DNA from: Tenodera sinensis
Lineage: Eukaryota; Arthropoda; Insecta; Mantodea; Mantidae
Direction of reading: 5' to 3'
Assembly: GCA_030765045.1 (NCBI GenBank)
Contig: CM060964.1
Coordinates: 313,683,128-313,747,127 of the forward strand
DNA length: 64,000 bases
Positions 23,086 through 34,140 of this stretch are shown here, one piece after another (the stretch's first letter is position 1; each line of letters begins with the position of its first letter). A program made the position numbers and the translations under genes. The notes under the pieces are model-generated. The model worked only from the letters and a program-made list of their open reading frames with translations, made no database searches and was not told where the DNA came from.

Positions 23086-23974
23086 CAGTTTTTCCAGGAA
23101 TTATAATCGGCAAGTTTCTTAAATAAAATGAGACTCAAACATTAATTGGCGGAAGGGAAAGCCTGCATGGGATCTTGCTGAACGTTAGTGTCCCCATCGA
23201 TTGGTTGAAGAGCGGCTAAACAACCACCCTCGGCAATAACCTATCGAGGAACTGTCCTGAATCTGAAGCGTGTGGGACGCCTCGGACAAGATTTGTGTCA
23301 CGCGCTGTGGATGTGACCTCCGCGGTAATACCCAAAAAATGTGTGCATTGCATCTGCGGGATCCCTCGTAAAGCAGAAGTATAGCGGGGCGTAAACGCGG
23401 CGACAATCGATAGCGAAGGACATATAAATTCGATGTCATTTTTCCGATGCCTGACCAGTTGGAACACGGGCGAATGTGAGCTGTATTCAAATGAAGCGAA
23501 CCAGTTCAAGTGACAATGTGTCTATCGCCCACATAAAACACGCCCTCTGGAATACAGGGCGACGATGTGTTAAATACATGTGTATCGACGCACAGCTCAT
23601 TCACGCATGACCTACGCCTGTAATTCCGTTTGATCACCAACAAAGATTTGTCAGAACATTTGTGACGATATTTCCCAGCTACAAAAGGTTTAGGTACACG
23701 TGAATAGAATGTGGGATGGTGACTATTCACAACAAACTAGTTTTATAACAATTCAAACAAATCGAATCCTCAGAAAAATGCACACTTTGGCGCAGGCATT
23801 CATCAATGAACTTAGCTAATAAAGATTTCAAACTAACGAGAACAAGAGATGCATCGACGAACTTCCAGTACGTGTCCCCGGTTTTCCACAAGAAAACCTT
23901 GCCATAAATATGTTGAAAGTAAAGTCATAAAATTTACTGTTCGCACAAGCTCCACTAAACAGAAAGCTATGGCA
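23086..23974. other. GC-rich core between the direct repeats
   Basis: From about 23160 to 23600 the composition is near half GC with many CpG sites, unlike the AT-rich flanks. Frames on the minus strand (23185-23490, 23216-23509, 23506-23730) have no recognised domain. Together with the flanking repeats it could be one mobile unit of about 1.33 kb. Confidence 0.35.
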
Positions 23975-24200
23975 GTCACAAAATTTAATGGCGACTGATA
24001 GCTGACCACTACTATTCTCTTTCCTGTTGTGCAAATTTGTTTTGTGGGCGCAAATGATATTTTATCACCAGCTGTGCACGTGATTTCACAGCGTGTATAG
24101 ATATACAACACCGCAAGGCGCGGCAAGCCTCTGATTACATTTTGTGTTGACCAGTTCCTCCTGCCACCCGCCATAAAATGTTGTATCGGCTGTAAATATA
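23975..24200. repeat. Direct repeat pair, copy 2
   Basis: See copy 1. Here the words are 'aaatttaatggcgactgata', 'gtgcaaatttgttttgtgg', 'gtgatttcacagcgtgta', 'acaacaccgcaaggcg' and 'ccacccgccataaaatg'. The 133-residue minus-strand frame across it (23833-24234) is not called as a gene. Confidence 0.75.
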
Positions 24201-24554
24201 CCCACATATTACAGAGTAATGGAAGTACGTTCAAAACGAGATAATCTATTTCTTATAAATTTATTATACCCTTTTCGAATGATTTTACATGTTAATTGCT
24301 AGCAGAAGCCGCAGCTTAACTGACGTTATTCGTTAAAAGATAGTGTATTTTATGTTTTGTGGTTTGAATATTTAAAACGAAAGTTATCATTACAAAGCAC
24401 TTCATTTTGATCCGAAACTGTATATCCTACGTCAACAGTCTGGGGGGTGCAGCATTGCGTCTGAGAAATTCAAAATCTTTTCGAAGTAAATGATAGTTGA
24501 GGAGGACGACATTTCCTATTTCTTAAGAATCTAGGTGGCTGAAACATAGAAGCT
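24201..24554. other. Unassigned sequence
   Basis: Nothing recognised. Confidence 0.4.
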
Positions 24555-24715
24555 AATATACAAAAGCTTGCCGTTTAGAAGTGTGCTGCTCACAGAATAC
24601 ACTAACAGTTTTCAAAAAAAGCTTTTGGATTCAGTGCTTCCTAAAATGTCTTCCTAATGGAATCTCAATAGCGAATTCTAGGTCGAAAGCTATACATCTT
24701 CCATGAAACGAAATG
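24555..24715 (-). mobile_element. Family M, left-end fragment, reverse
   Basis: 'gctgctcacagaatac', 'gttttcaaaaaaagctttt', 'ggattcagtgcttcctaaaa' and 'aatggaatctcaatagcgaa' follow the reversed left end, with the left terminus decayed near 24705. Confidence 0.5.
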
Positions 24716-25904
24716 ATCTGCAGAAAGAGTAAAAACATCTTTGTTTTCCTCATCTCTAAGAGGTATCCAAAACTTTTAGAGGAAAGGGTATGTCTGTGTT
24801 GCACATTTAAAACACGAAACTCTCAACGAAGTTTTCTAGCTGCACTCTAGGGCAAAACTTGAAAATTGTCATTAAAGACGCTGAAGCATCACACCTAAGT
24901 TACGCCAGGAGGTTAGTATGCAGCCCTATGGGTCTTCCTCCTGAGAAAACTTCAGAAGAAGAAGCTAAATATTTGATGAACCTCGAGGTAAGAATGCTGT
25001 TCTAGGAAACTTAACTTAAAAGAAAAAGGAGATAAACTTTAACTTCAGGATCTGAAATATTCCATACGAAGGCAGCCGTGTTGTGGGAAAATGATCCAGA
25101 TAGTATTTGTTGAAAAATCTTCGCATGATTTAGTTGCTTGACCAAGTGAACATAAATGTGGCTTAAGCCAGCACAAGGGCGAATGCGGACAGATTCACTT
25201 CCTTGACAAATACCTTAAAACTGTAGTAAAACTTTGTGTTAATATATCTGCACTAAATACATTCTATTCTATACAGTATAATTTCTTCAGTATTTCCTTG
25301 AACAACTAAGCACAACCACACGACTGCTCATTAACACACTTTTACTTTCATAAGCAATCTTTAAGTTATTAATATAAAGCTAATTTTCTACCTGCTTCTA
25401 GTTAGCGGCGAAAATTATTGGTCGGATATAGTTTTATTTAATATAATCGTAGTTCTTAAGAAGCAAGTTTACAGGGATTAGCTCACCGTATTAGTAGCGC
25501 CGAGTTCACCCTACCAGCAGGTAGGAGGCCCTTGCCCTTCAAAGGGAAACTACGGGCTGTCTATATCTTTACCTTTTATAGTTTTATTTGGATAATATAC
25601 GTTTGAAGGCTGAGTCCACCTCGAATGTCCTACTTCTGTGATGTGAATGTAATGTGTCATTCAAGAGATTCCGAGTTGAAATTTATTTTGGAGTGAATTA
25701 GCTGGATAACACTTTTTCTTCAGTGGCTTCCCATATCATTAAGAATAAATGTATATAGCTCTAACCTCCACGGATCCAAGACTAATTTCAGCATCATTTC
25801 CCCCATTTGGTTCATTTGCAAACGGTTTAGACGGAGCTTAAATTTGCAAAAACAAACTCAAATTCTTAAACCTTCAGCTATAATTACACGCTAGCCTTGA
25901 TATT
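24716..25904. other. Unassigned sequence
   Basis: A short GC-rich segment at 25490-25560 ('gtaggaggcccttgccctt') resembles SINE bodies but could not be matched. The rest is AT-rich and unassigned. Confidence 0.35.
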
Positions 25905-25970
25905 AAGCCGGGCCCTAGAGACCTAGTTATCGATGGACCCTTAAACACCACCACTCACTCATTCATTCAC
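25905..25970 (+). repeat. Repeat H, copy 1
   Basis: About 65 bases: 'ccgggccctagagacctagt', 'tatcgatggacccttaaac', then a run of CACTCA/TTCA units. It matches 42092-42158 (same strand) and 41458-41525 (opposite strand). The conserved core and simple-repeat end suggest the 3' end of a retroposon. Confidence 0.75.
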
Positions 25971-26510
25971 TTGATATTAAGCACCGTTTACATATACTTA
26001 TTAGTAATACATGAAATACTTAGCACTTCAAAGTGAATTGCTTAATACATGGCGAATTTTTGGCAAAGGTTAATGGCATAAACCGTATATTTTAATGTGA
26101 TTTGAATGTTTCCTAGTATGCTTTCACTATCTCTTAAAGGTTCCGCAGTTAAATACAACTCAATAATAATGAAAAGGGAGTGAGTTTTAGTCATTATGTC
26201 AGTATCTTGAACTTAGTGTTTCAACAAAAACCGTTACAGGAATGTTCAATATGAAAGATAAGATGATTTAAGCATATCAAACATATGTAAAGCTTTCTAT
26301 TTATTCCATACAATATAATATATCCGGAAGCAAATACTTATTGAGATGTGAGCCATTTTACTTGTGTTGAGTATTTAAACCAGATAATGGAATTCATCCA
26401 ACAAGCGCATTCTAGGAAACACTTTAGTCACAAACGGTTAACGGAACAATTGTTGGGTAAACACCAAACAGGAATTGTGATGATTCTTGCCATTCTGCCC
26501 TCTGGTAACA
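25971..26510. other. Unassigned sequence
   Basis: The 101-residue plus frame at 26348-26653 runs antisense through the transposase relic and is not a gene. Confidence 0.4.
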
Positions 26511-26857
26511 TCTACACGTTATGCCGATACTATGTAGCTACCCAGCATTCTTACACATGCTTTAACTACTCTTCTCAAAGAATTCAGAACCCCTTCGATT
26601 CGAACTGGCTGCTCTCGGATTTGGGCACATGCATTGGTCACACGCTCTTGTAACGTATGCTCAATGTCGATGGGTTTGGCATACATCAATATCTTTAAAT
26701 GTCCCCATAGCCAAAAACCCATTGGACTGAGATCCGACAAATGGGGAGGCCATGCTACTGAACCCCTTTGACCAATCCAATGAAGTGCATTGTCTGGTGT
26801 AAATACGCTACACAAATAAACTGGGTCATAACTCAACACATATTTGTTATCGGACAT
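26511..26857 (-). pseudogene. Tc1/mariner-superfamily transposase C-terminal fragment
   Basis: An open minus-strand frame of 112 residues contains 'DNALHWIGQRGSVAWPPHLS' and 'DLSPMGFWLWGHLKILMYAK', then 'ANACAQIREQPVR'-like sequence and a tail 'LRRVVKACVRMLG'. This fits the third-Asp block of insect Tc1/mariner-like transposases (usual form 'WPP.SPDLTPLDFFLWG.LK'). The catalytic Asp of 'LDF' is Gly here ('MGF'), so the enzyme could not cut DNA. No N-terminal half or terminal repeats found. The open frame despite the dead site suggests modest age. Confidence 0.85.
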
Positions 26858-26950
26858 ATGCTTATAAGAATATTTATTCTAGGTTTGCCCAATCTCAACT
26901 CCTGTTGCAGTATCAGACTATTTCAAACAAACACCCTTATATAGATATAC

Positions 26951-26990
26951 ATGCGCGCGCGCGTGTGTGTCTGTGTGTTTGTGCGTGTGA
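26951..26990. repeat. GC/GT dinucleotide repeat
   Basis: About six GC units followed by interrupted GT units. No M flanks were recognised around it. Confidence 0.85.
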
Positions 26991-27251
26991 CATATTTTCC
27001 CTGAAAGTCCAACATACATTAACAATGAAATGCCCACATCCAAGATTTCGATAGAAAGCAATACTTCCTCAATTAAGTGAAAGACAGAAGTAAGGAAGGA
27101 TCGATTACTTTAGTATCAGAAAAAAGAAAGGCATACAGCTGATTCAACAGGAAATAACTCGTTAACAGCAATACCGAAGCCTAGGCATACGAATATAGAA
27201 CATTCAGGAACCTCATGTGGCTTATTTTAATCGTTGCTCTTGGTTTGCAGA

Positions 27252-27338
27252 ATCAGAATTAAGTGCTTGGATGAAACCCTCAAGTGGCGCTATACGAAAG
27301 ACTGTGAATTTGTTGATGGGAGAACACACTGTGAATGA
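27252..27338 (+). other. Possible short terminal exon (very weak)
   Basis: A pyrimidine-leaning tract ending in TTTGCAG at 27250 is followed by an open frame in phase +1, ending at a TGA at 27336-27338. It encodes a small peptide with three Cys ('KCLDETLKWRYTKDCEF', then 'THCE'). The spacing resembles parts of several small Cys-rich extracellular domains but matches none clearly. Length is only 28 codons, so chance is a real possibility. Confidence 0.12.
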
Positions 27339-27581
27339 TTTCAGATACTAGAAAAAGTGGAGAGAGGGTAGCGGAAAATAAGGGGAGATAGAACAAAGGA
27401 TGATGAGTTAGAGAGGGGCGTAGACAGAATCGAGAATTAATAGTATAGAGGTATAGGGGAGGTCGATCATCCCTGGCTACGTTGTCCTGCTGTTGGTCGG
27501 GAAAGAGAAGTATGGACAGGGGCCAGCGTGGCCCGCCACAGAATAATTATAGATTCTGGCTTTCAACATCATTAGCTTTTT
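27339..27581. other. Unassigned purine-rich sequence
   Basis: 27355-27450 is rich in A and G (many GAGA/GGGA stretches). Nothing else recognised. Confidence 0.35.
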
Positions 27582-27965
27582 ACTTTCTCTGTTACGTAGG
27601 TATAGTAAAGTAGAGGAAGTATTGTATTGCACCCAAATATTCGATGTCGAGATTTCACCGGAAATATGTTTAAGGTCCCCTGAAAAAAAAAAAGCATTTT
27701 TAGAAAAAGGTCCGCGCGCGCGCGCGCGTGTGTGTGTGTGTCAGTCTGTGTCTGTCAGTCTGTGGACAGCATAACTCAAAAACGAAAAGTCGGTTAAAAA
27801 CCAAAGTTGATACTTAAGTTTAATGTCTTTCAAGGATGTGAGTTTTAAGGAAAATCGCTCCACCCTAAATCACCCTTTACATGGAAAATTTTTCGAAGAT
27901 TTTGATTTTCTTGAAAATGGCTCTAACGATTTTCATTAAAATTTTGTTTGTATAGCTTTCAAAAT
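27582..27965 (+). mobile_element. Family M, left half
   Basis: Left motif ACTTTCTCTGTTAC at 27582, then 'agtagaggaagtattgtatt' and 'ttcgatgtcgagatttcacc'. The simple repeat at 27713-27740 is CG units then TG units. After it come 'ggacagcataactcaaaaac' and on to 'cgattttcattaaaatttt', where similarity stops. Young-looking apart from the truncation. Confidence 0.9.
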
Positions 27966-29027
27966 AAGTTGGATTACAACTTGAAACATGTCAGCTGTGG
28001 AAAATCTTGCAATATTATTAAGATAAATGAAGTTTTTAGTTTTCTAATTTGTTCTTATTTTAAATTCTAGAATTTTTTCATTCTGCCAATATTCTCAATT
28101 AGGCCGACGAAAAAACATTTGGGATCTCATGGGTTTTTCTATGCCCTGTGGCACAATATACATCTTCCATACTCTTTTTTTGGTCAAATATACTGGTTTT
28201 AATACTATATAACTTATAAAGACGCGAAACTACTTGTAATAGTGCTTTTAGTGGTATTAGATCATATCTACCACTAAGAACCGGCCTTTTTTTCTCAGTC
28301 AGAAGGTAAGTACAAAAATTTGTTTCATTAATGAATAAACCGACTGGCATGTCCAAACTTTCAGCATAATACAACAGTCCAGTTGTTCTCTTTCAGTTAA
28401 CATTTTCGCCGTGATCGTGCGGCAACTACTCCTGCACTTGTTATTTCCTGCAGCCTAACCGCCAGGGACTTCTTGTTTATATTACTTTCATTTCAGTGCA
28501 TAACGCTAATATCTAATACTATTTTATCTATTACCATAATAGTGATGCTTTGGCTCGTAGCTACTAGGCAACACAAGTTATACTTTATATTCTAACAAAA
28601 CACAAAACACGCTATCAAAATATAAAAACAGGTTCAACAAAATGTAAAATACACCTTAATGGTGATCATCAATGTCTTATTTTTCTTGAAAATTATTTGC
28701 GCTAAAACAAAAACTTTCTCCCCTACTTGTTAGTTATTGTAATATTACAACTATTACAATTTGTGATACTTATTGGGGTACATTTTTTCTATTATCAGGA
28801 GTAGTGCTTTCATTTACGTGATTTTATTTACGTAAATAAACTTTCTTTGAGTTTTGTGGAAGTATATCAATAGGTACATCTTGGACTGCTGTTAAAAATT
28901 TTCCTGGTCAACCTTCTGCACTCATTTTACTTTAAATTTACATATGAAATTAGCATCCAAAATGGCAAAAATAACAACAATATTTGTTAATGTAGCGTTG
29001 CATTTTTTCCAAAGCCCACATTACTCA
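27966..29027. other. Unassigned AT-rich sequence
   Basis: It contains an open minus-strand frame of 91 residues (28099-28374) with balanced composition but no recognised motif. No repeat was identified. Confidence 0.35.
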
Positions 29028-29037
29028 CACACACACA

Positions 29038-29085
<48 letters not shown>
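29028..29085. repeat. CA then CT dinucleotide array
   Basis: A short CA run passes into about 22 CT units. Confidence 0.95.
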
Positions 29086-29088
<3 letters not shown>

Positions 29089-29769
29089 CGTATCGTTTCC
29101 GCAATAAATAAATGTGATTTAATATACTAAATACAGAACATATACTAAAATACTCTTAACGTAGATAAAATATTGTTGACAGCACGTTACAAAATTAGGA
29201 TTAGTAATTAAATATTGTACTCTAAAGATCTATTAGCTCATAAATAATAATCAGAACACAATATGAAAATATGAGTGACAGCATTATCGTATAATAAAAC
29301 TTCATGGCATCCAATACTGTTTCTTAATTTTCATTACGAATAAGCTGCAACAATAATACCTACAGTAGTGTTTGGTGTTGAGAGACATAGAAACCACTTT
29401 CATTAACTTATTTAAATCAGCATCAGGAACTACTATCACATGAAGTCACCATGGATTGTTAGAAAATAATTATAACCAAGCATCGTCATGCTTGTCTTTT
29501 TTTTTCGAAAATGATTAGATTTAAACCCTACAAAGGCGTGTCCTGCATTAGCCGGTAAAGTATGGCTACCAATCATGATAAAGATTTGACAAACTGAATT
29601 CACGCACTCTACCTCTTTCTGTTTTAGCCAACACGATCAGGTGCGTAAACATATATTTGTTTCCACGCCATTTTGTAACCTCTGTTGTGCTTATTGGTGA
29701 AACGATTTATCTGAAGGAGTGGCACATCACTGCACCGTGGCCTAAAGCAACCATTGAAATGACCATGAC
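29086..29769. other. Unassigned AT-rich sequence
   Basis: Nothing recognised. Confidence 0.4.
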
Positions 29770-29990
29770 TTCGAATAACGATAAATAATGTGACATATAT
29801 GCGAAGTGCACTGAGACTTTCTTTGTCACTTTTTGTACAAGGAAAAAGGGAACTACAGCAGGCTTAAGCATAGTCAAATCTTTTTAGAAGTGGTGGCTGT
29901 TAATCTCTGCCCTCCATAGAATCTGTTTGAGTGATTGGACACGTGAAAACAAGTTAAAAATATTGAAAATCTACAGTAACCTAACCTAAA
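29770..29990 (-). mobile_element. Family M, right-end fragment, reverse
   Basis: 'gcaggcttaagcatagtcaa' and 'atctttttagaagtgg' match the reversed segment around the 'caaagc..gatttgactatcg' block of other copies. 'gaaaacaagttaaaaatatt' may belong too. Ends are not preserved. Confidence 0.45.
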
Positions 29991-30892
29991 CGTTCAAAGA
30001 GTAAAAACACCATAAAATGTTTCAGCCAAAGCCCCAAACAGCAGTTGAAGGGTACTATAGAAATGACCCTTCCCCTCAAAAAAGAATTAAGACATTTCAC
30101 AACATTAATGACCCTTGAATAATAAAAAGTTCAGTTAGCTGCTATTTAAAACTGGATCCTTCAGAGTGGCTGTTTTAAGCAGTCGAGAATATCAACCAGG
30201 TGCTTGGGACGCTGTTGCAGCAACAGCATAACCGTTCTTTACTGGTAGACCTGGAAATAACGCAGCAGTAAAGGAAACATATTGTAGAAATGTGCTCCGG
30301 CTGGAAATTACTCTAATTCGAGCAAGTGTGTGCATTGAGCCGCAGGCGCCGCTGTGCATTACACGATTCTGTTATAAAGTTCCGAAGCATCCATTGCCTT
30401 TCGACGCGACATTATGGTCATTCACTTATAAATAGTGAAATACGATTGTAAGGAAAGGCGTTTTCAGTGAGAAATAAAAGAAAGATAATTTGTGTAGGTA
30501 CTACCTTTCTTGGTTGACCTCCGGCATACATTACAATACTTTCAAATGCCCTTTGAAGCATGAAAATAATATACCTAGAGGTTTTAAAAGAGCTCTTCAT
30601 CTCTTCAACAGTACTCAAATCCTATTCCCTCCGTTTTTCCTCTTTTATCTCGTAAGATAAAGTCTATGTTTTCTGACATTATCTAGGAGATAGCGTAGGA
30701 TACAGATACTCAATGATGCAGAATTTGGGTCACCTTACTGTATCAAAGCAAATATTTCTTAAGTGGAAGTGTATCAAAATCTCAAATTTGGCAAATGCAA
30801 CTTTTATGAAATGTGTATAAAACTACACAAAAGCTGAGGACATTAATGTAACATTATTGGTCACAAAACAAATTTAACGTATCATTTACGCA
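29991..30892. other. Unassigned AT-rich sequence
   Basis: Nothing recognised. Confidence 0.4.
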
Positions 30893-31475
30893 TAGTGGGT
30901 ATGACTCTAAGCCAACTTGCAGAGGGGGGCTTAGCACCTCGACGGAAAGGTTTTGTGTGTCCCCTGACGGGGAACCCCCGGAAGGATGGGTGAGGCGAAT
31001 GGATCCTAAGGGCGGCCGGAACGTTGCCACGGCAGAGCAGGTGGCAGGGTCCCTACATTTTTCCAGTTAGAAGCATCCCGGTGGAGGCTGGCTCAGCCCG
31101 GTTGCTCTCTCACCCCTCGGGTTCGTACTCCCAAGGGGGGTGCAAGACTCGGAATCCGGCTTCCCTCCCCTTTCGGGGTTGCACCTTCCATCGAGGCCTC
31201 GGGGACAAGATTTCCAGAGCACATCCTTTTCCGCGGTGCTGCCTAACGGAATGAAGGATGAAATGAAATTACATTAACATGTAAAGAAATGGAGGGGCAG
31301 AAAACTCGAAGGCTATGGAAATCCTTCCCAGCATTCACCTGGTGACTCGGGGAAAACTAATCTAACTAATCTATGGGCCATAGAGGTCAGCTCCGGGGTT
31401 CAAACTCGCGACCTCCCGAATTCTGACCACAGACGCTATCGCCTGAGCCATCCTGCTCAGTATAGTGGGTAACAG
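30893..31475 (-). mobile_element. SINE-C (long subtype), complete reverse copy
   Basis: The tRNA-like head is at 31470-31395 on the minus strand (A-box-like 'gatggctcaggcgatagc', B-box 'gtcgcgagtttgaaccc'). The body 'agtcaccaggtgaatgctgg' and a GC-rich tail follow, ending near 30895 in 'ctaagccccctctgc' type sequence. The tail matches 32680-33115 on the plus strand over its length: 'gttcgtactcccaaggggg', 'ggcagggtccctac', 'acgttgccacggcagagca'. Frames at 31024-31254 are incidental. Confidence 0.85.
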
Positions 31476-31489
31476 GAGGTTCTTCTCTC

Positions 31490-31860
31490 TTTGCCCAAAA
31501 ATTGCCATTGCACGGGAACCACCCCCCTAAATAGAAGCATTTTTTAGAAAAAGTCAGTGTACATGTGTGGGTATGGTTGTGCACAGCATAAGTCATATTT
31601 AAAAAATCTGTTATATATCAATCCTGGCATTTAAGTTCAGCGTCTTCCAAGGATGCGACTTGAGGTTTCCAGGAATTATCTCATACCATCTAACCCTTTA
31701 CGCGCAAAAAAAAAAAAAGGTCAGTTTTATTTTCCCCAAAAATGGTACTAAGGATTTTCATTAAAATGTCGCATGTTAAATATACTGACATGAGAAACGC
31801 TTAATTTTCTGCGAATATCCTGAGAACTACCCTTTACTTGGTTAAATACTGTATACGTGT
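31490..31860 (+). mobile_element. Family M, decayed left half
   Basis: 'gcccaaaaattgccattgc', 'atagaagcattttttagaaa', 'gtgcacagcataagtcatat', 'catttaagttcagcgtctt', 'ccaaggatgcgactt' and 'aaggattttcattaaaatgt' are in family order. The GT site holds only a short imperfect run. Confidence 0.75.
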
Positions 31861-31995
31861 ATACAAGAAGGGAATCTTAACTCACAGAAAACATTTCTAT
31901 GTGAAAAATATACAGCTCACTAATACACATAATAATTTGTGTCTAGTGTTAGCCGTATTCAAAACCTTTCATGTTGCTAAAAAATCAGCAATTCT

Positions 31996-32016
31996 CCCCC
32001 CCCCCCCCCCCCCCCC
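31996..32016. repeat. C homopolymer, about 21 bases
   Basis: An uninterrupted C run; the poly-Pro frame across it is an artefact. Confidence 0.9.
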
Positions 32017-32139
32017 AATTCTTTCCTTTCCACCGCAAAAGCTTCTTGCCACGAATAAATATTTGAATGCTATTTCCGCATGTTAAAAATTTCTTACTTA
32101 ATTTGAATACATTTATATTTTAAGAGCCTGGTATGTTTC

Positions 32140-32454
32140 CTTCACATAACTTTCTCTACTCTTTAACACATTTTAGAAACCCTTATGATTCTATCTAATA
32201 CATCTTAACCGAAATAAAACTTTGCAGAAATTGTATAATTGTGTATTTCCTTGTAGATACAATGGGAGTAGGGGAACATAGTAGGCCTAAGCGATAGTCA
32301 AATCTTTTATGAGCTGGTCGCTCTGTGACGGCTTTGAACTTGCTTTCTCTTTGCATGACTAGGAAGAAAGGAAAAAACGAATAACGGCTTTGCACTTGAG
32401 AAAAGCATAAATATTGGGAAATTCAAACATAACAAGGAATATACCATAAACTTG

Positions 32455-32455
<1 letters not shown>
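32140..32455 (-). mobile_element. Family M, right third, reverse, stopped by a poly-A run
   Basis: Starts at 'cataactttctctactctt' (right motif) and continues 'tgtatttccttgtagataca', 'agtaggcctaagcgatagtc', 'aaatcttttatgagc' and 'aacaaggaatatacca'. Similarity ends at the A run beginning at 32456. Confidence 0.8.

Positions 32456-32505
<50 letters not shown>
32456..32505. repeat. A homopolymer, about 49 bases
   Basis: A pure A run, which replaces the rest of the M copy. It lies about 75 bases before a forward SINE-C. Confidence 0.95.
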
Positions 32506-32507
<2 letters not shown>

Positions 32508-32577
32508 TTTCAGAAATTGTATGCTTTCACAAGCTCTACATACTTCATATAGTAAAATCTGCCTATCTCTTACAATT

Positions 32578-33115
32578 TACCCAGCGGAGTGGCTCAGGTG
32601 GTAAACTCTGTAGCTCGCATTCGGGAGGTCGCGGGTTCGATCCCCGTGGCCAACCTTCCTGACCCATGAGGTTTTTCGGACGTTTCCCTGGGTCGCCAGG
32701 CGAATGCTGGGAAGGATTGGAAGCGGCAGCAGCACGGCAGGGGGAAAGTATGCGCTCTGGAAATCTCGTCCCCCGGATTGGACGGCGAGCCCACTGGTTT
32801 CCGGGCCCCCCACCCATGGAATGGTACAACCCCGAGGGGGGAGGGGATCCGGTTTCCGAGTTCGGTGCCCCCCCCCCCTTGGGAGTACGAACCCAAAGGG
32901 GTGTGAGAGGAACCGGGATAAGCCAGCCTCTGCCGGGGTGATTATAAGTAGAAAATATAGGGACCCTGCCCTCTGCTCTGTCGTGGCAACGTTGCGGCGC
33001 CTTTCGGATCCATTCGCGTCTTTCATCCTCCAGGGAGTGCCCTGTCAGGGGCACAGCCACAAAAGATCACCTTTCCATCGAAGTGCTAAGTCCCCCTCCG
33101 CAATTTGTCACTGAG
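32578..33115 (+). mobile_element. SINE-C (long subtype), complete forward copy
   Basis: The head has A-box-like 'agtggctcaggtggtaaac' and B-box 'gtcgcgggttcgatccccg'. The body is 'gggtcgccaggcgaatgctg'. The tail is rich in G and C, with a C run at 32869-32878, 'ttgggagtacgaacccaaag' and 'gtgctaagtccccctccgc'. Possible short target duplication 'caattt' on each side. The 100-165 residue frames on both strands arise from its GC-rich tail and are not genes. It is an inverted partner of 30893-31475. Confidence 0.9.
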
Positions 33116-33318
33116 TCATTGGGTCATTGAAGCAATGACTATTACTCGGGGTGGTACTCGATATAATACCCAGCACCTTGGCTCTGGGCATTCTCGGTGC
33201 AAACACTCAGAACATACATGTGCTCATACATTGAAAATAGGTGATTTAAATTGCATAAACTTTTGACAATCTTCGAAGTGACGTGCATGATTCTTCGTGA
33301 TTAACTACTCTTTCTGCG
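33116..33318. other. Unassigned sequence
   Basis: Nothing recognised. Confidence 0.35.
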
Positions 33319-33522
33319 TCAGAGGTCAAGTGTTTCTAGAAGCTCTCGTATGAAATCTACAACCTGCTTCTCTAAGTCGTTGCACTCGTCTCGTCTCACA
33401 GGCAACCCCCGGAATGCATTCACAGGAGACAAGCACGGAGGTTCACCCATGCTATGTATATAGCTCGCGGCAGGCTTCACGTGCACAAGTTTGAATACAT
33501 TACAAAGATAAACTGGGCTCAT
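33319..33522 (-). CDS. Possible coding fragment of unknown function (weak)
   Basis: An open minus-strand frame ends at a TGA near 33319. It reads 'HVKPAASYIHSMGEPPCLSP', 'NAFRGLPVRRDECNDLEKQV' and 'VDFIRELLETLDL'. Composition (mixed charge, Pro and Gly turns, an amphipathic end) is more protein-like than neighbouring frames. I recognise no family. There is no convincing acceptor, so it may be a terminal exon, a piece of an unrecognised transposase, or chance. Confidence 0.18.
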   Translation of the reverse strand: MSPVYLCNVFKLVHVKPAASYIHSMGEPPCLSPVNAFRGLPVRRDECNDLEKQVVDFIRELLETLDL

Positions 33523-34003
33523 AAACGGATTACTGACCGAGAGATAAGGCTAATGGTTTTTTTCCCCCTCCCTGTTCCTGCCTTGCCCATTCGCTTATCT
33601 AGAAACATTCGCCATTTTCAAACCACGCACGAAAAAAGTTTGAGGTGCATCCGGGTCTCTCCACTTGTGTGTGCAAGTGAGTTTGATGGTGCAAGTGAAT
33701 GGATTCATTAATTGAAGGAACGTTGATATAACTTCTGCCGAGAGCTCTGTTGCCTTTTTTGTAGTTTTTAATGGCTGTGGCGTTTAGAGTAAGACCCTTT
33801 TTCTGCAAGTGTTGGGGCTGATAACTTCTGGTATGACAGAGGCAATTGGATGGCCTTCACTAAACAACTCGCGCAATGGTTTACTGAGCCTACCTGCAAA
33901 GTTTTTCCTCAAAAGTCACCGAAGTAACGTTTCAGTTGGACAAAGCCCACATACATGCATTGCTCTTTTAAATGCAATGGTCACATACACATTGTACCTT
34001 TTT
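33523..34003. other. Unassigned sequence
   Basis: Nothing recognised. Confidence 0.35.
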
Positions 34004-34095
34004 ACTTTCTCTACTACTAAGTAGAGGAAGTGTTGTGTTTCATCCAAAATTTCGATGTGGAGATTCCACCGGAAATATGATTTGAGGCCCTCTGA

Positions 34096-34140
<45 letters not shown>

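Noticed and set aside
22870..24200. A standard LTR retrotransposon
   Set aside because: The direct repeats lack clear TG..CA ends, and the core shows no primer-binding site, polypurine tract or gag/pol frame. It is left as an unexplained direct-repeat unit.
29028..29085. CRISPR-like or satellite array
   Set aside because: It is a simple CA/CT dinucleotide run. No spaced repeats of CRISPR type occur anywhere in the window.
32563..33114. Long overlapping frames of 91-165 residues on both strands
   Set aside because: They lie in the GC-rich tail of a SINE-C, occur on both strands at once, and the equivalent tail at 30893-31475 does not preserve them.
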